DNA of 64,000 nucleotides from Pseudomonas alcaligenes (lineage in GTDB: Bacteria; Pseudomonadota; Gammaproteobacteria; Pseudomonadales; Pseudomonadaceae), in contig NZ_CP154874.1 of assembly GCF_041729615.1 (NCBI RefSeq), forward strand, positions 1,555,001 to 1,619,000, written 5' to 3'. Each line of letters opens with the position of its first letter. The first letter of the stretch is position 1. Both the position numbers and the translations under genes were made by a program. The notes under the pieces were generated by a model that saw only the letters and a list, made by a program, of their open reading frames with translations, was not told the DNA's origin and searched no databases. This document shows, in pieces, positions 20,087 through 29,925 of this stretch.

Positions 20087-21631
20087 TCAGTGTGCGCTGC
20101 GACGGGCGAAGTCACGCGGACGAAAGCCCAGCAGCGCCAGCATGCCGAAATAAGCCAGCAACCCCGCCAGCACCAGCGCCCCCAGGCGCAGCAGGCGCAG
20201 CAGCATGCCACCCTGCTCCCAGGCCGGCATGAAGTGCATCACGCCCAGCAGCACGCCAACCATGACCGTCACCGCCACCATCAGCTTGCCGAGAAACGCC
20301 GTCCAGCCCGGCTGCGGCTGGTACATGCGCCGGCGCCGCAGCTGCCAGTACAGCAGGCCGGCATTCAGGCAGGCCGCCAGGCTGATCGACAGCGCCAGGC
20401 CGGCATGCTTGAGGTCCAAGCCAAAGACAAACAACGCATTCATCGCCTGAGTCGCCAACAGGCTGACGATGGCGATGCGAACCGGCGTCTTGATGTTCTG
20501 CTGGGCATAGAAGCCCGGCGCCAGGATCTTCACCAGAATCAGCGCGAGCAGGCCGACGGCGTAGGCCACCAGAGCCTGCCGGGTCATGAGCGAATCATGG
20601 GCGGTGAACTTGCCGTACTGGAACAACGAGACGATCAGCGGCTCGGCCAGGATCGCCAGCGCCAGGGTACAGGGCAGCACCAGCAGGAAGCACAGGCGCA
20701 ACCCCCAATCGAGCAGCCGCGAGTACTCGGCGCGGTCGGCGCTGGCATAGGTCTTGGCCAGCACCGGCAGCAGGATGGTGCCCAGCGCCACGCCGAGCAC
20801 CCCCGAGGGCAGCTCCATCAGGCGGTCGGCGTAGTACATCCAGGACACCGAGCCGGCCACCAGGAAGGAGGCGAAGATAGTGTTGATGATCAGCGAGATC
20901 TGGCTCACTGATACACCAAAGATCGCCGGCCCCATCTGCCGGAGCACGCGCCACACGCCGGTGTCGCGCAGACTGAGACGCGGCAGCACCAGCATGCCGA
21001 CGCGCTTCAGCGCCGGCAGCTGCCAGAGCAGCTGGGCCAGGCCGCCGACCAGCACGGCCCAGCTCAGCGCCAGAATCGGCGGGTCGAAATAGGGCGTCAG
21101 CAGCAGGGAAAAGACAATCATGCTGATGTTCAGCAGGGTCGGCACGAAGGCCGGCACCGAGAAGCGGTTCCAGGTGTTGAGCACCGCTCCGACCAGGGAA
21201 GACAGGGAGATCAGGAAAATATAGGGAAAGGTCACCCGCAGCAGCTCGACGGTCAGGGCGAAGCGCTCCGGCTCGTCGGCGAACCCGGGCGCCGTGGCCC
21301 AGACGATCCAGGGCGCGGCCAGGATGCCGAGCAGCGTCACCAGCGCCAGCACCAGGGTCAGCAGGCCGGAAACATAGGCCAGGAAGGTGCGGGTCGCCTC
21401 CTCGCCCTGCTGGGTCTTGTACTCGGCCAGGATCGGCACGAAGGCCTGGGAGAAGGCCCCCTCGGCGAAGATGCGGCGCAGCAGGTTGGGCAGCTTGAAG
21501 GCAACGACGAAGGCGTCGGAGGCCACCCCGGCGCCGAAGATGCGCGCGATGATGGTGTCGCGCACGAAGCCCAGCACGCGGGAAAGCATGGTCAGCGAGC
21601 TGACGGCAGCCAGGGACTTGAGCAGGTTCAT
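20087..21631 (-). CDS. murJ: Lipid II flippase MurJ (MviN)
   Basis: This 514-residue polytopic membrane protein moves lipid II across the inner membrane for peptidoglycan synthesis. It begins [35 protein letters not shown], the family signature, and continues with about 14 hydrophobic helices. [24 protein letters not shown] carries conserved charged residues of the central cavity. I used ATG at 21629-21631 because the conserved N-terminus starts there; the frame is open another 96 bp without resemblance. It is divergent from rpsT and upstream of ribF on the same strand, the usual arrangement in gammaproteobacteria. Confidence 0.96.
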   Translation of the reverse strand: MNLLKSLAAVSSLTMLSRVLGFVRDTIIARIFGAGVASDAFVVAFKLPNLLRRIFAEGAFSQAFVPILAEYKTQQGEEATRTFLAYVSGLLTLVLALVTLLGILAAPWIVWATAPGFADEPERFALTVELLRVTFPYIFLISLSSLVGAVLNTWNRFSVPAFVPTLLNISMIVFSLLLTPYFDPPILALSWAVLVGGLAQLLWQLPALKRVGMLVLPRLSLRDTGVWRVLRQMGPAIFGVSVSQISLIINTIFASFLVAGSVSWMYYADRLMELPSGVLGVALGTILLPVLAKTYASADRAEYSRLLDWGLRLCFLLVLPCTLALAILAEPLIVSLFQYGKFTAHDSLMTRQALVAYAVGLLALILVKILAPGFYAQQNIKTPVRIAIVSLLATQAMNALFVFGLDLKHAGLALSISLAACLNAGLLYWQLRRRRMYQPQPGWTAFLGKLMVAVTVMVGVLLGVMHFMPAWEQGGMLLRLLRLGALVLAGLLAYFGMLALLGFRPRDFARRSAH

Positions 21632-21735
21632 GGATTTTCGACTGTCTGCGGGCCGGCGCAAGCGGCCGACGGGTAAAGGCAACGAGTGTAACCAGCCGCC
21701 GCTGGTCAGGCCAGCAGATGCCGGCACTTCTGCAC

Positions 21736-21764
21736 TTGACAGGGACGCGCCGCATCGGCATGAT
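21736..21764 (+). promoter_or_regulatory. Candidate sigma-70 promoter for rpsT
   Basis: A consensus -35 TTGACA (21736-21741) is followed after 17 bp by CATGAT (21759-21764), about 50 bp before the rpsT start codon. The -10 matches TATAAT at 4 of 6 positions. Confidence 0.5.
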
Positions 21765-21813
21765 TCGCGGCCTTATTTGTTGCTATCCCCCCTAGTTTTC
21801 GAGGAGCTTGACG

Positions 21814-22086
21814 GTGGCCAATACACCTTCTGCCAAAAAACGCGCCAAACAGGCTGAGAAGCGTCGTAGCCATAACGCCAGCCTGCGCTCCATGGTCCGT
21901 ACCTACATCAAGAACGTGGTCAAGGCTATCGACGCCAAGGACCTGGAAAAGGCCCAGAGCGCCTACACCCTGGCCGTTCCGGTCATCGACCGCATGGCCG
22001 ACAAGGGCATCATCCACAAGAACAAGGCCGCTCGCCACAAGAGCCGCCTGAACGGCCACATCAAGGCACTGGCTACCGCCGCCTGA
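21814..22086 (+). CDS. rpsT: 30S ribosomal protein S20
   Basis: This 90-residue basic protein binds 16S rRNA. The sequence [25 protein letters not shown] is the family N-terminus. The start is taken as GTG at 21814, 7 bp after GAGGAG (21801-21806). An in-frame TTG at 21808 would add two residues but is too close to that ribosome binding site. In E. coli the rpsT start codon is also a non-ATG codon and contributes to feedback control by S20, so a weak start here may have the same role. The gene has its own promoter and terminator, so it is monocistronic. Confidence 0.97.
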   Translation: MANTPSAKKRAKQAEKRRSHNASLRSMVRTYIKNVVKAIDAKDLEKAQSAYTLAVPVIDRMADKGIIHKNKAARHKSRLNGHIKALATAA

Positions 22087-22101
22087 TTGGTTGTGTTCTT
22101 G

Positions 22102-22127
22102 AAAAACCGGCCCCAGGGCCGGTTTTT
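22102..22127 (+). terminator. Intrinsic terminator after rpsT
   Basis: AAAACCGGCCC pairs with GGCCGGTTTT around a short loop, followed by further T residues. It begins 15 bp after the rpsT stop. Confidence 0.9.
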
Positions 22128-22155
22128 TATTGCCTGCGTTTTATAGAAGCGACAC

Positions 22156-22183
22156 AAAAAGCCGGAGCATGCTCCGGCTTTTT
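22156..22183 (-). terminator. Intrinsic terminator after creA
   Basis: AAAAAGCCGGAGC pairs with GCTCCGGCTTTTT across a 2-base loop, five bp beyond the creA stop on the minus strand. A/T tracts on both sides mean it could also work for plus-strand read-through from rpsT. Confidence 0.85.
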
Positions 22184-22188
22184 CCTGC

Positions 22189-22650
22189 CTACTGCGCCGC
22201 CCACGGCAGGATCGGAATGGCCGTCACCGCATTCTGCGGACTGCCCTCGATCACCCGGTCGCTGTACACCAGATAGACCAGGGTATTGCGCTTCTGGTCG
22301 AAGAAGCGCACCACTTGCATGGTCTTGAACACCAGCGAGGTGCGCTCCTTGAATACCTCCTCGCCATCCTTGAGCTTGTCGGTGAAGCGGATGGGGCCGA
22401 CCTGACGGCAGGCGATGGAGGCCTCGGCGCGATCCTCGGCCAGCCCCAGACCACCCTTGACGCCACCGGCCTTGGCCCGCGACAGGTAGCAGGTCACCCC
22501 CTCCACCTTGGGATCATCGAAGGCCTCGACCACAATCTTGTCGTTCGGCCCCACCCACTTGAACACGGTGGAGACCTCACCAATCTCCTCCGCCCGCACC
22601 GCCAGCGGCAGCGCCAGGCACAGCCCCAGCAATCCCTTGATGATGCGCAT
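22189..22650 (-). CDS. creA: CreA family periplasmic protein
   Basis: This 153-residue protein has a signal peptide ([20 protein letters not shown], cut before [14 protein letters not shown]). The body [48 protein letters not shown] is typical of the CreA family. The two cysteines C54 and C83 may form a disulphide. Function is not established; E. coli creA sits next to the creBCD regulatory genes, which are absent here. It lies 12 bp after proB on the same strand and ends at a strong terminator, so it is the last gene of the rplU-rpmA-obgE-proB-creA direction. Confidence 0.9.
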   Translation of the reverse strand: MRIIKGLLGLCLALPLAVRAEEIGEVSTVFKWVGPNDKIVVEAFDDPKVEGVTCYLSRAKAGGVKGGLGLAEDRAEASIACRQVGPIRFTDKLKDGEEVFKERTSLVFKTMQVVRFFDQKRNTLVYLVYSDRVIEGSPQNAVTAIPILPWAAQ

Positions 22651-22662
22651 CGCGCGATCTCC

Positions 22663-23781
22663 TCAGACCAGAATCAGATTGTCCCGGTGCACCAGCTCCG
22701 GCTCGTCGACGTAGCCCAGCAGCCTCTCAATAGCGTCGGACGGCTGACCGACGATCTTCTGCGCCTCCAGGGCGCTGTAGTTGGCCAGACCACGGGCAAT
22801 CTCGCGACCGTCGGGACCCACACAGACCACCATCTCGCCACGACGGAAGCTGCCCTGCACTTCGCGCACCCCGACCGGCAGCAGACTCTTGTGATCGACC
22901 GTCAGCGCCTTCACTGCGCCGGCATCCAGCACCAGGGTGCCGCGGGTCTGCAGATGGCCGGCCAGCCACTGCTTGCGCGCCGCCAGCAGACCGCGCTCGG
23001 GCGCCAGCAGGGTACCCAGACGCTCACCCGCCTTGAGGCGATCGAGCACCCGCTCGATACGCCCGCCGACGATCACCGTGTGCGCGCCGGAACGCGCCGC
23101 CAGGCGCGCCGCACGCAGCTTGGTCTGCATGCCACCGCGACCCAGGGCGCCGCCGGTGCCACCCGCCACCGCATCCAGCGACGGATCGTCGGCACGCGCC
23201 TCGAAGATCAGCTGCGCATCGGGATTGTGCCGCGGGTCGGCGTCGAACATGCCGTCGCGATCGGTGAGGATCACCAGCAGATCAGCCTCCACCAGGTTGG
23301 CCACAAGGGCGGCCAGGGTGTCGTTGTCGCCGAAACGGATCTCGTCGGTGACCACGGTGTCATTCTCGTTGATCACCGGCACCACGCCGAGGTCGACCAG
23401 GGTACGCAGGGTGCTGCGGGCATTCAGGTAGCGCTTGCGATCAGACAGGTCGTCATGGGTCAGCAGCACCTGAGCCGTATGCTTGCCGTGTTCGGCGAAG
23501 CTGGACTCCCAGGCCTGCACCAGCCCCATCTGCCCTACGGCGGCAGCGGCCTGCAGCTCATGCATGGCGCTTGGCCGCGAATGCCAGCCGAGACGACTCA
23601 TGCCCGCCGCCACCGCGCCGGACGACACCAGCACCAGCTCCACCCCCGCCTCGCGCAGGGCCACCATCTGCTCGACCCACACCGCCATGGCGGAACGGTC
23701 GAGACCACGCCCATCGGCGGTCAGCAGCGCACTGCCGATTTTCACCACCCAGCGCTGCGCGCCGGTCACCTTGTCCCGCAT
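22663..23781 (-). CDS. proB: Glutamate 5-kinase ProB
   Basis: This 372-residue enzyme phosphorylates glutamate in the first step of proline synthesis. The amino-acid-kinase domain begins [19 protein letters not shown] and includes [27 protein letters not shown] and [19 protein letters not shown]-terminal PUA domain (about residues 275-372) starts around [14 protein letters not shown]. The usual partner proA is not adjacent, as in other pseudomonads. proB follows obgE on the same strand after 65 bp and precedes creA. Confidence 0.96.
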   Translation of the reverse strand: MRDKVTGAQRWVVKIGSALLTADGRGLDRSAMAVWVEQMVALREAGVELVLVSSGAVAAGMSRLGWHSRPSAMHELQAAAAVGQMGLVQAWESSFAEHGKHTAQVLLTHDDLSDRKRYLNARSTLRTLVDLGVVPVINENDTVVTDEIRFGDNDTLAALVANLVEADLLVILTDRDGMFDADPRHNPDAQLIFEARADDPSLDAVAGGTGGALGRGGMQTKLRAARLAARSGAHTVIVGGRIERVLDRLKAGERLGTLLAPERGLLAARKQWLAGHLQTRGTLVLDAGAVKALTVDHKSLLPVGVREVQGSFRRGEMVVCVGPDGREIARGLANYSALEAQKIVGQPSDAIERLLGYVDEPELVHRDNLILV

Positions 23782-23811
23782 GATGCCCTCTACCCCAGCC
23801 AGTCAGCACAA

Positions 23812-23829
23812 CGCCGCTATAAAGCGGCG
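23812..23829 (-). other. Short hairpin between obgE and proB
   Basis: CGCCGCT and AGCGGCG form a 7-bp inverted repeat around a 4-base loop in the 65-bp gap. There is no strong T tract, so it may be a weak terminator or mRNA-stability element rather than an end point. Confidence 0.35.
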
Positions 23830-23846
23830 CTGCACGATACCTACTC

Positions 23847-25097
<1,251 letters not shown>

Positions 25098-25131
25098 CTA
25101 GTGAACACTGGAATACAGGATATACAGAAAC

Positions 25132-25162
25132 AAAAAAGCCCCGTCGCGAGACAGGGCTTTTT
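25132..25162 (-). terminator. Intrinsic terminator between rpmA and obgE
   Basis: Read on the minus strand, AAAAAGCCC-type arms flank GTC/GAC and a GCGA loop, ending in a T run (complement of CAAAAAAG at 25131-25138). It lies 15 bp after the rpmA stop and likely lowers expression of obgE and proB relative to the ribosomal proteins. Confidence 0.8.
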
Positions 25163-25176
25163 CAGCGAGCAGCGAC

Positions 25177-25434
25177 TTAGGCAGTCACGACGCTCACGTA
25201 GCGACGGCCGAAAGCGCCCTTCACTTCGAACTTGACCACGCCGTCGATCTTGGCGAACAGGGTGTGGTCCTTGCCCATGCCAACGCCGTAGCCGGCGTGG
25301 AACTGGGTGCCGCGCTGGCGCACGATGATGTTGCCGGCCTTGATGGCCTGGCTGCCGTACATCTTCACGCCAAGGCGTTTACTTTCGGAATCGCGGCCGT
25401 TACGAGTACTACCGCCAGCTTTTTTGTGTGCCAT
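25177..25434 (-). CDS. rpmA: 50S ribosomal protein L27
   Basis: This 85-residue ribosomal protein begins [24 protein letters not shown], which is the family N-terminus that reaches the peptidyl transferase centre. [26 protein letters not shown] is also conserved. There is no N-terminal extension of the kind cleaved in Firmicutes. It follows rplU after a 24-bp gap and is co-transcribed with it. Confidence 0.98.
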   Translation of the reverse strand: MAHKKAGGSTRNGRDSESKRLGVKMYGSQAIKAGNIIVRQRGTQFHAGYGVGMGKDHTLFAKIDGVVKFEVKGAFGRRYVSVVTA

Positions 25435-25458
25435 GAGTCATAGCCTCCTAAAAGGGGA

Positions 25459-25770
25459 TCAGGCCTGGATGCCGGTGATCTTGATTTCGGTGAACCACTG
25501 ACGGTGGCCCTGACGCTTCATGTGGTGCTTACGACGGCGGAACTTGATGATGGTCACTTTGTCGTGACGGCCCTGGGAGACCACCTCGGCGACAACCTTG
25601 GCACCATCGACCACCGGAGCGCCGATTTTCACGTCGTCACCGTTGCCAACCAGCAGAACGCGGTCGAAAGTCACGGATTCGCCGGTGGCGACTTCCAGCT
25701 TCTCGACCTTGAGGAATTCACCTTCGGCGACTTTGTACTGCTTGCCACCGGTAACAATTACTGCGTACAT
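25459..25770 (-). CDS. rplU: 50S ribosomal protein L21
   Basis: This 103-residue protein begins [25 protein letters not shown] and contains [17 protein letters not shown] and [15 protein letters not shown] near the C-terminus, all standard for L21. I took ATG at 25768-25770 as the start; the open frame continues upstream through the leader without resemblance. A leader of about 130 nt separates it from the TTGCCT/TACAAT promoter. It leads the rplU-rpmA-obgE set and is divergent from ispB. Confidence 0.98.
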   Translation of the reverse strand: MYAVIVTGGKQYKVAEGEFLKVEKLEVATGESVTFDRVLLVGNGDDVKIGAPVVDGAKVVAEVVSQGRHDKVTIIKFRRRKHHMKRQGHRQWFTEIKITGIQA

Positions 25771-25906
25771 GGATTTTTCTCCGTTAAACCTGCTCACCCG
25801 ACTCTTTATGGGAAGAGTTATTGGCCGGCATGGCTGCATGGGGCCGGAACTGACACCCGTGCAATTGCGTAAGGCAGGGAGTTGCCCATAGAAGTTTGGG
25901 GCCGCG

Positions 25907-25935
25907 ATTGTACGGAAAGCCCGATGCCGAGGCAA
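25907..25935 (-). promoter_or_regulatory. Sigma-70 promoter for rplU-rpmA
   Basis: On the minus strand, TTGCCT (25930-25935) and TACAAT (25907-25912) are separated by exactly 17 bp. Position and spacing make this the best candidate for the ribosomal operon. Confidence 0.7.
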
Positions 25936-25953
25936 GCCCCGCCGGGCCTCGCC

Positions 25954-25982
25954 TTGACAGCCCCTACCCTGCCCCCTAGCAT
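25954..25982 (+). promoter_or_regulatory. Sigma-70 promoter for ispB
   Basis: TTGACA (25954-25959) and TAGCAT (25977-25982) are 17 bp apart, about 95 bp before the ispB start. Its -35 lies only 18 bp from the -35 of the divergent rplU promoter. Together these fill the 305-bp rplU-ispB gap; I saw no gene in it. Confidence 0.6.
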
Positions 25983-26075
25983 GCCGCGCAGCCCGGTCGG
26001 GCCGTCTCGCCCGACCATCCAGCCGCCTTCGCCGCGCGAAGACTGCCGGCCTCGTTTCAGGAGCCCCCGTCAACG

Positions 26076-27044
26076 ATGCAACCCCAGGCCTTCTACAGCG
26101 TGGTGGCGGACGATTTCGCCGCCGTCGACGGGATCATCCGCCAGCAGCTGAAATCCCGCGTGCCCCTGGTGGAAAAGATCGGCGACTACATCATCTCCGC
26201 CGGCGGCAAGCGTCTGCGCCCGCTGCTGGTGCTGCTCAGCGGCAAGGCCCTGGGCTACCAGGCCGATGATCTGCGCCTGCTGGCCGCGACCATCGAATTC
26301 TTGCACACCGCCACCCTGCTGCACGACGACGTGGTCGACATGTCCGGTATGCGCCGCGGCCGCGCCACCGCCAACGCCCAGTGGGGCAACGCGCCGAGCG
26401 TGCTGGTCGGTGACTTCCTCTATTCGCGCTCCTTCGAGATGATGGTCGAGCTCGGCTCCATGCCGGTGATGCAGATCCTCTCGCGCGCCACCCGGGTGAT
26501 CGCCGAGGGCGAGGTGCTGCAGCTGTCCAAGGTGCGCGACGCCAGCACCACCGAGGAGACCTACATGGAGGTCATCCGCGGCAAGACCGCCATGCTGTTC
26601 GAGGCCTCGACCCACAGCGCCGCCGCCCTGGCCGCAGCATCGGCGGCCCAGCGCGACGCCCTGCAGCGCTTCGGCGACCACCTCGGCATCGCCTTCCAGC
26701 TGGTCGACGACCTGCTGGACTACCAGGGCGACGCCGCCACCCTGGGCAAGAATGTCGGCGACGACCTGGCCGAGGGCAAGCCGACCCTGCCGCTGATCTA
26801 CACCATGCGCGAAGGCAGCGTCGAACAGGCGACCCTGGTGCGCACCGCGATCCAGAAAGGCGGCATCGAGGACCTGGAGAGCATCCGCGCTGCCGTGCAG
26901 GCCAGCGGCGCCCTGGACTACACCGCGCGCCTGGCCCGCCAGCACGCCGATCAGGCCATCGCCTGCCTTGACGCGCTGCCGGACAACGCCTACCGCGATG
27001 CCCTGATCGAACTCAGCCGCTTCGCCGTCGCCCGCACCCACTGA
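26076..27044 (+). CDS. ispB: Long-chain polyprenyl diphosphate synthase IspB (ubiquinone side chain)
   Basis: This 322-residue trans-prenyltransferase builds the isoprenoid tail of ubiquinone. The first aspartate-rich motif is [16 protein letters not shown] and the second is [12 protein letters not shown]. The [19 protein letters not shown] segment is also diagnostic. Residues next to the first motif set product length; Pseudomonas makes ubiquinone-9, so a nonaprenyl (solanesyl) product is likely, but I infer this from the genus. It is divergent from rplU, the usual gammaproteobacterial layout, and ends in a terminator. Confidence 0.95.
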   Translation: MQPQAFYSVVADDFAAVDGIIRQQLKSRVPLVEKIGDYIISAGGKRLRPLLVLLSGKALGYQADDLRLLAATIEFLHTATLLHDDVVDMSGMRRGRATANAQWGNAPSVLVGDFLYSRSFEMMVELGSMPVMQILSRATRVIAEGEVLQLSKVRDASTTEETYMEVIRGKTAMLFEASTHSAAALAAASAAQRDALQRFGDHLGIAFQLVDDLLDYQGDAATLGKNVGDDLAEGKPTLPLIYTMREGSVEQATLVRTAIQKGGIEDLESIRAAVQASGALDYTARLARQHADQAIACLDALPDNAYRDALIELSRFAVARTH

Positions 27045-27064
27045 GGCACGCCCGGCAGCACCCG

Positions 27065-27089
27065 AGCCCGTCCCTGTGACGGGCTTTTT
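27065..27089 (+). terminator. Intrinsic terminator after ispB
   Basis: AGCCCGTC pairs with GACGGGCT around a 5-base loop and is followed by a T run, about 20 bp after the ispB stop. Confidence 0.9.
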
Positions 27090-27127
27090 GTTGCCCGACG
27101 AAAAGTACGATTGAGACTTGCTATATT

Positions 27128-27146
27128 GATAATAGGAATTATTCTC
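27128..27146 (+). promoter_or_regulatory. Fur-box-like operator
   Basis: GATAATAGGAATTATTCTC matches 14 of 19 positions of the Fur consensus GATAATGATAATCATTATC. It sits about 35 bp before the next start codon in a short A/T-rich patch that stands out from the GC-rich surroundings. A -35-like TTGAGA lies just upstream (27111-27116), so the site would cover the -10 region. Iron-dependent repression is the inference. Confidence 0.7.
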
Positions 27147-27180
27147 ATATCTAGCCGCTTGGACGACAAGGAGATGAGCC

Positions 27181-27423
27181 ATGACCTATTTGATCGATGC
27201 CTGGCTGGATCGCCCGCATCCCTACCTGCGCATCCTCAACCGCGAGACCGGTGAGGTCTGCGCCATGCTGCACGAGGACGCCCTCAGCGAGCTGCGCGAA
27301 CAGGGTGAACTGGATCTGCACGACTTCGGCTCCAGCGAACCCGGCGTACTGAAGGAGCTGGTGCGCGGCCTGTTCCTGTTCTGCTATGCCCGGGCACTGC
27401 GGCCGCAGGGCGAACTGCACTGA
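27181..27423 (+). CDS. Small conserved hypothetical protein (PA4570-like), probably iron-regulated
   Basis: This 80-residue acidic protein (MTYLIDAWLDRPHPYLRILNRETGEV...) has no signal peptide, membrane segment or metal motif that I recognise. By position after ispB it corresponds to P. aeruginosa PA4570, which I remember as a strongly iron-starvation-induced gene of unknown function. The ATG follows AAGGAG by 7 bp. Upstream is a Fur-box-like site, and downstream are three adjacent hairpins. The short FLFCYARALRP near the C-terminus is the most hydrophobic part. In PAO1 a cytochrome c gene follows; here it is absent and fklB comes next. Confidence 0.8.
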   Translation: MTYLIDAWLDRPHPYLRILNRETGEVCAMLHEDALSELREQGELDLHDFGSSEPGVLKELVRGLFLFCYARALRPQGELH

Positions 27424-27490
27424 GCGACGCAAGGCGAGCGACCAACGGCGGTCGCTCTGCGCAACTACCCCGGCAGAGGGAAGCGCCGGG

Positions 27491-27568
27491 ACATGGGCAT
27501 GGCCCATGTGCAGGAGCAACGGCGCTCCTGCGGATGCCCGGATCGGTCAGGACGATGACCCGGGCATC
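27491..27568. other. Three consecutive hairpins in the convergent gap
   Basis: In the 150-bp gap before fklB are three inverted repeats in a row. ACATGGGC/GCCCATGT is at 27491-27509 and CAGGAGC/GCTCCTG at 27511-27530. GATGCCCGG/CCGGGCATC is at 27533-27568, with an inner GGTCA/TGACC. None has a long T tract. They may terminate or stabilise the two converging transcripts. Confidence 0.55.
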
Positions 27569-27573
27569 GCTTC

Positions 27574-28191
27574 TTACAGGATGTCGAGCAGCTCGACGTC
27601 GAACACCAGCACGCTGTGCGGCGGGATGCTGCCGACGGCCTGGCCACCATAGGCCAGCTCGCTCGGCACATGCAGGCGCCACTTGCTGCCGGCGTTCATC
27701 AGCTGCAGGGCCTCGACCCAACCGGCGATCACGCCGCCGACCGGGAATTCGGCCGGCTGGCCGCGATCGTAAGAGCTGTCGAACACGGTGCCGTCGATCA
27801 GGGTGCCGTGGTAGTGGGTGCGCACGTGGTCGTCGCGCGACGGCTTGGCGCCCTCGCCGGCTACCAGCACTTCGTACTGCAGACCGGACTCGAGCACGGT
27901 CACGCCTTCGCGCTTGGCATTCTCCACCAGATAGTCGCGGCCAGCGGCAGCGGCCTTCTCGGCCTTGGCGGCGGCTTCGGCCTGCATGATTTCGCGGATC
28001 ACGCGGAAGCTGGCGTTCAGCGCCTCGGGGTCAACCTGGCTGGGCTGGCCATGGAAGGCGTCGCGCAGGCCGGCGACTATGGCTTCCAGGCTGGCGCCGG
28101 GCGGCGGGTTGTCGCGCAGCTGGTCGCCCAGCTGACGGCCGATGCCATAGCTGACGCGGGCTTGGTCGGTGGAAAGATCGAGTTCGGACAT
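27574..28191 (-). CDS. fklB: FKBP-type peptidyl-prolyl cis-trans isomerase (FklB-like)
   Basis: This 205-residue protein has an N-terminal dimerisation domain (MSELDLSTDQARVSYGIGRQLGDQLRDNPPPGASLEAIVAGLRDAF) and a C-terminal FKBP domain (about residues 100-205). That domain has VRTHYHGTLIDGTVFDSSYDRGQPAEFPVGGVIAGWVEALQLMNAGSKWRLHVPSELAYG, typical of FklB/FkpA. There is no signal peptide, so FklB (cytoplasmic) fits better than periplasmic FkpA. ATG at 28189-28191 was chosen as it gives the family N-terminus. It stands alone on the minus strand, convergent with the Fur-box gene. Confidence 0.93.
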   Translation of the reverse strand: MSELDLSTDQARVSYGIGRQLGDQLRDNPPPGASLEAIVAGLRDAFHGQPSQVDPEALNASFRVIREIMQAEAAAKAEKAAAAGRDYLVENAKREGVTVLESGLQYEVLVAGEGAKPSRDDHVRTHYHGTLIDGTVFDSSYDRGQPAEFPVGGVIAGWVEALQLMNAGSKWRLHVPSELAYGGQAVGSIPPHSVLVFDVELLDIL

Positions 28192-28243
28192 GGCCGGGCT
28201 CCACAGGGGTAAAAAGGCCGGCAAGCCTAGCACAGGCGGCGAC

Positions 28244-28393
28244 TCAAGACCCGCCGGGACGCGCACGGTTGCGCCGGCAGCGCTCGGAGCAGTGGCGTAC
28301 CTCGTCCCAGCAGGCCGCCCACTTGCGCCGCCAGACCAGCGGCCGGCCGCAGGTCGCACAGGGCTTGCTGGGCAGGTCGGCCTTCTTCCTCAC
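28244..28393 (-). CDS. DUF2256 small zinc-binding-type protein
   Basis: This 49-residue basic protein reads MRKKADLPSKPCATCGRPLVWRRKW, then ACWDEVRHCSERCRRNR. Cysteines 12, 15, 28, 35 and 39 suggest a small zinc site. This is the DUF2256 family, often found next to cryptochrome/photolyase-like genes. The GTG start (28391-28393) overlaps the stop of the photolyase gene (GTGA), so translation is coupled. Its function is unknown; it could be an accessory for the photolyase, which I infer only from linkage. Confidence 0.85.
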   Translation of the reverse strand: MRKKADLPSKPCATCGRPLVWRRKWAACWDEVRHCSERCRRNRARPGGS

Positions 28394-29925
28394 AGCGCCT
28401 CCCCGGCGTCCAGGCGCGCCAACAGTTGCTCGCCGCGCTGCCAGAGCGCCTGCTGGCGTTCCTCCGGCATGCGCTCCAGGTTGCGATAGACCATGCCCAG
28501 GCGCTGGTTGCCGTGCAGCTGGTCGCGGTGGCGCATGAGGAAGTGCCAGTACAGCGCGTTGAACGGGCAGGCCGACTCGCCGGTGCTTTCGCCGACCTTG
28601 TAGGCGCAGTCGCCGCAGTAATCCGACATGCGCTTGATGTACTGGCCGCTGGCGCAGTAGGGCTTGGAGCCCAGGTAGCCGCCGTCGGCATGCATCACCA
28701 TGCCCAGGGTGTTGGGCAGCTCGACCCAGTCGAAGGCGTCCATGTACACCGCCAGGTACCAGTCGCAGACCTGCTGCGGGACGATGCCGGCAAGCAGGGC
28801 GAAGTTGCCGGTGACCATCAGCCGCTGGATATGGTGGGCGTAGGCCAGCTCCAGGGTCTGGCCGATGGCCTGGCGCATGCAGTTCATGCGCGTCTGCCCG
28901 GTCCAGTAGAACTCGGGCAGCGCACGGGTGTTGCCGAAGGCATTGCGCGTGGCGTAGTCGGGCATCTGCAGCCAGTAGATGCCGCGCACGTACTCGCGCC
29001 AGCCAATCAACTGGCGGATGAAGCCCTCGGCCGCGTTGAGCGGCACCCGCCCGGCCCAATAGGCCGACTCCACGTCGGCGCATAGCCGGCGCACGTCGAG
29101 CAGGCCGATGTTCAGCGCCGCACTGATGCGCGCATGGAACAGGTAGGGCTCGCCGCTGGCCATGGCGTCCTGGTAGTCACCGAAGGCCGGCAGGGCGAAG
29201 TCGAGGAAGTGTTGCCAGAGCTGCTCGGCCTGGGCATGGGTCACCGGGTAGTCGAATGCCGCCAGCGCGCCGTAGTGGTGGCTGAAGCGGCGGTCGACCA
29301 GCTGCAGCACCTCACGGGTGGTGGCGTCCTGGCCGAAGTGCGCCGTCAGCGGCGCCCGGCAGTGGCGCGGCAGGGCCTTGCGATTGTCGGAATCGAAATT
29401 CCAGGCGCCCCCGACCGGCGTGCCGTCGCCGTTCATCAGCAGGCCGCAGCGGCGCCGCATCTCGCGGTAGAAGAACTCCATGCGCAGCTGACGCTTGCCC
29501 TTGGCCCAGGCCGCGAACTCGGCCCGGGAACAGACGAAACGTCGGTCCTCGTGCCAGACCAGCGGCAAGCCACTGTCTGCCAGCGCCTGCTGCAGGCGCC
29601 ATTCGCCACACTCGGTCAGGTGCACCTCGCGGGCATCGAGGCGCTCGCAGCAGCGGCGCAGCTCGCCGACGATCGAGCCGGAGTTGCCGGCATCCTCCAG
29701 CTTCACGTAGCACACCCGCCAGCCACGCTCGCCCAGGGCCTGGGCGAAGTGACGCATGGCGCTGAAGATCAGCGCAATCTTCTGCGGATGGTGCGGCACG
29801 TAGGCGGTTTCCTCGGCCACTTCCGCCAGCAGGATGACATCCTGCGCGGGGTCGAGCGCCTGCAGCGAGGCGAGGTCGAAGGACAGCTGGTCACCCAGTA
29901 CCAGCCCCAGGCGACGCGCCTTCAC
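28390..29925 (-). CDS. phrB: Cryptochrome/photolyase-family protein of the iron-sulphur FeS-BCP/PhrB type
   Basis: This 511-residue protein begins RLGLVLGDQLSFDLASLQALD and includes ALIFSAMRHFAQALGERGWRVCYVKL, as in prokaryotic (6-4) photolyases (Agrobacterium PhrB, about 507 residues). The C-terminal half has LPEFYWTGQTRMNCMRQAIGQTLELAYAHHIQRLMVTGNFALLAGI, the FAD-binding catalytic part. Cysteines for a 4Fe-4S cluster are visible in QVCDWYL, DYCGDCAYK and ESACPFNALYW. It would repair UV (6-4) photoproducts or act as a light sensor. The start is GTG at 29925, overlapping the stop of the upstream DUF6482 gene (GTGA). The frame stays open another 186 bp upstream, antisense-like in composition. 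Confidence 0.9.
   Translation of the reverse strand: MKARRLGLVLGDQLSFDLASLQALDPAQDVILLAEVAEETAYVPHHPQKIALIFSAMRHFAQALGERGWRVCYVKLEDAGNSGSIVGELRRCCERLDAREVHLTECGEWRLQQALADSGLPLVWHEDRRFVCSRAEFAAWAKGKRQLRMEFFYREMRRRCGLLMNGDGTPVGGAWNFDSDNRKALPRHCRAPLTAHFGQDATTREVLQLVDRRFSHHYGALAAFDYPVTHAQAEQLWQHFLDFALPAFGDYQDAMASGEPYLFHARISAALNIGLLDVRRLCADVESAYWAGRVPLNAAEGFIRQLIGWREYVRGIYWLQMPDYATRNAFGNTRALPEFYWTGQTRMNCMRQAIGQTLELAYAHHIQRLMVTGNFALLAGIVPQQVCDWYLAVYMDAFDWVELPNTLGMVMHADGGYLGSKPYCASGQYIKRMSDYCGDCAYKVGESTGESACPFNALYWHFLMRHRDQLHGNQRLGMVYRNLERMPEERQQALWQRGEQLLARLDAGEAL

Noticed and set aside
27491..27568. CRISPR-like repeat array
   Set aside because: The three inverted repeats have different sequences and no regular spacers.
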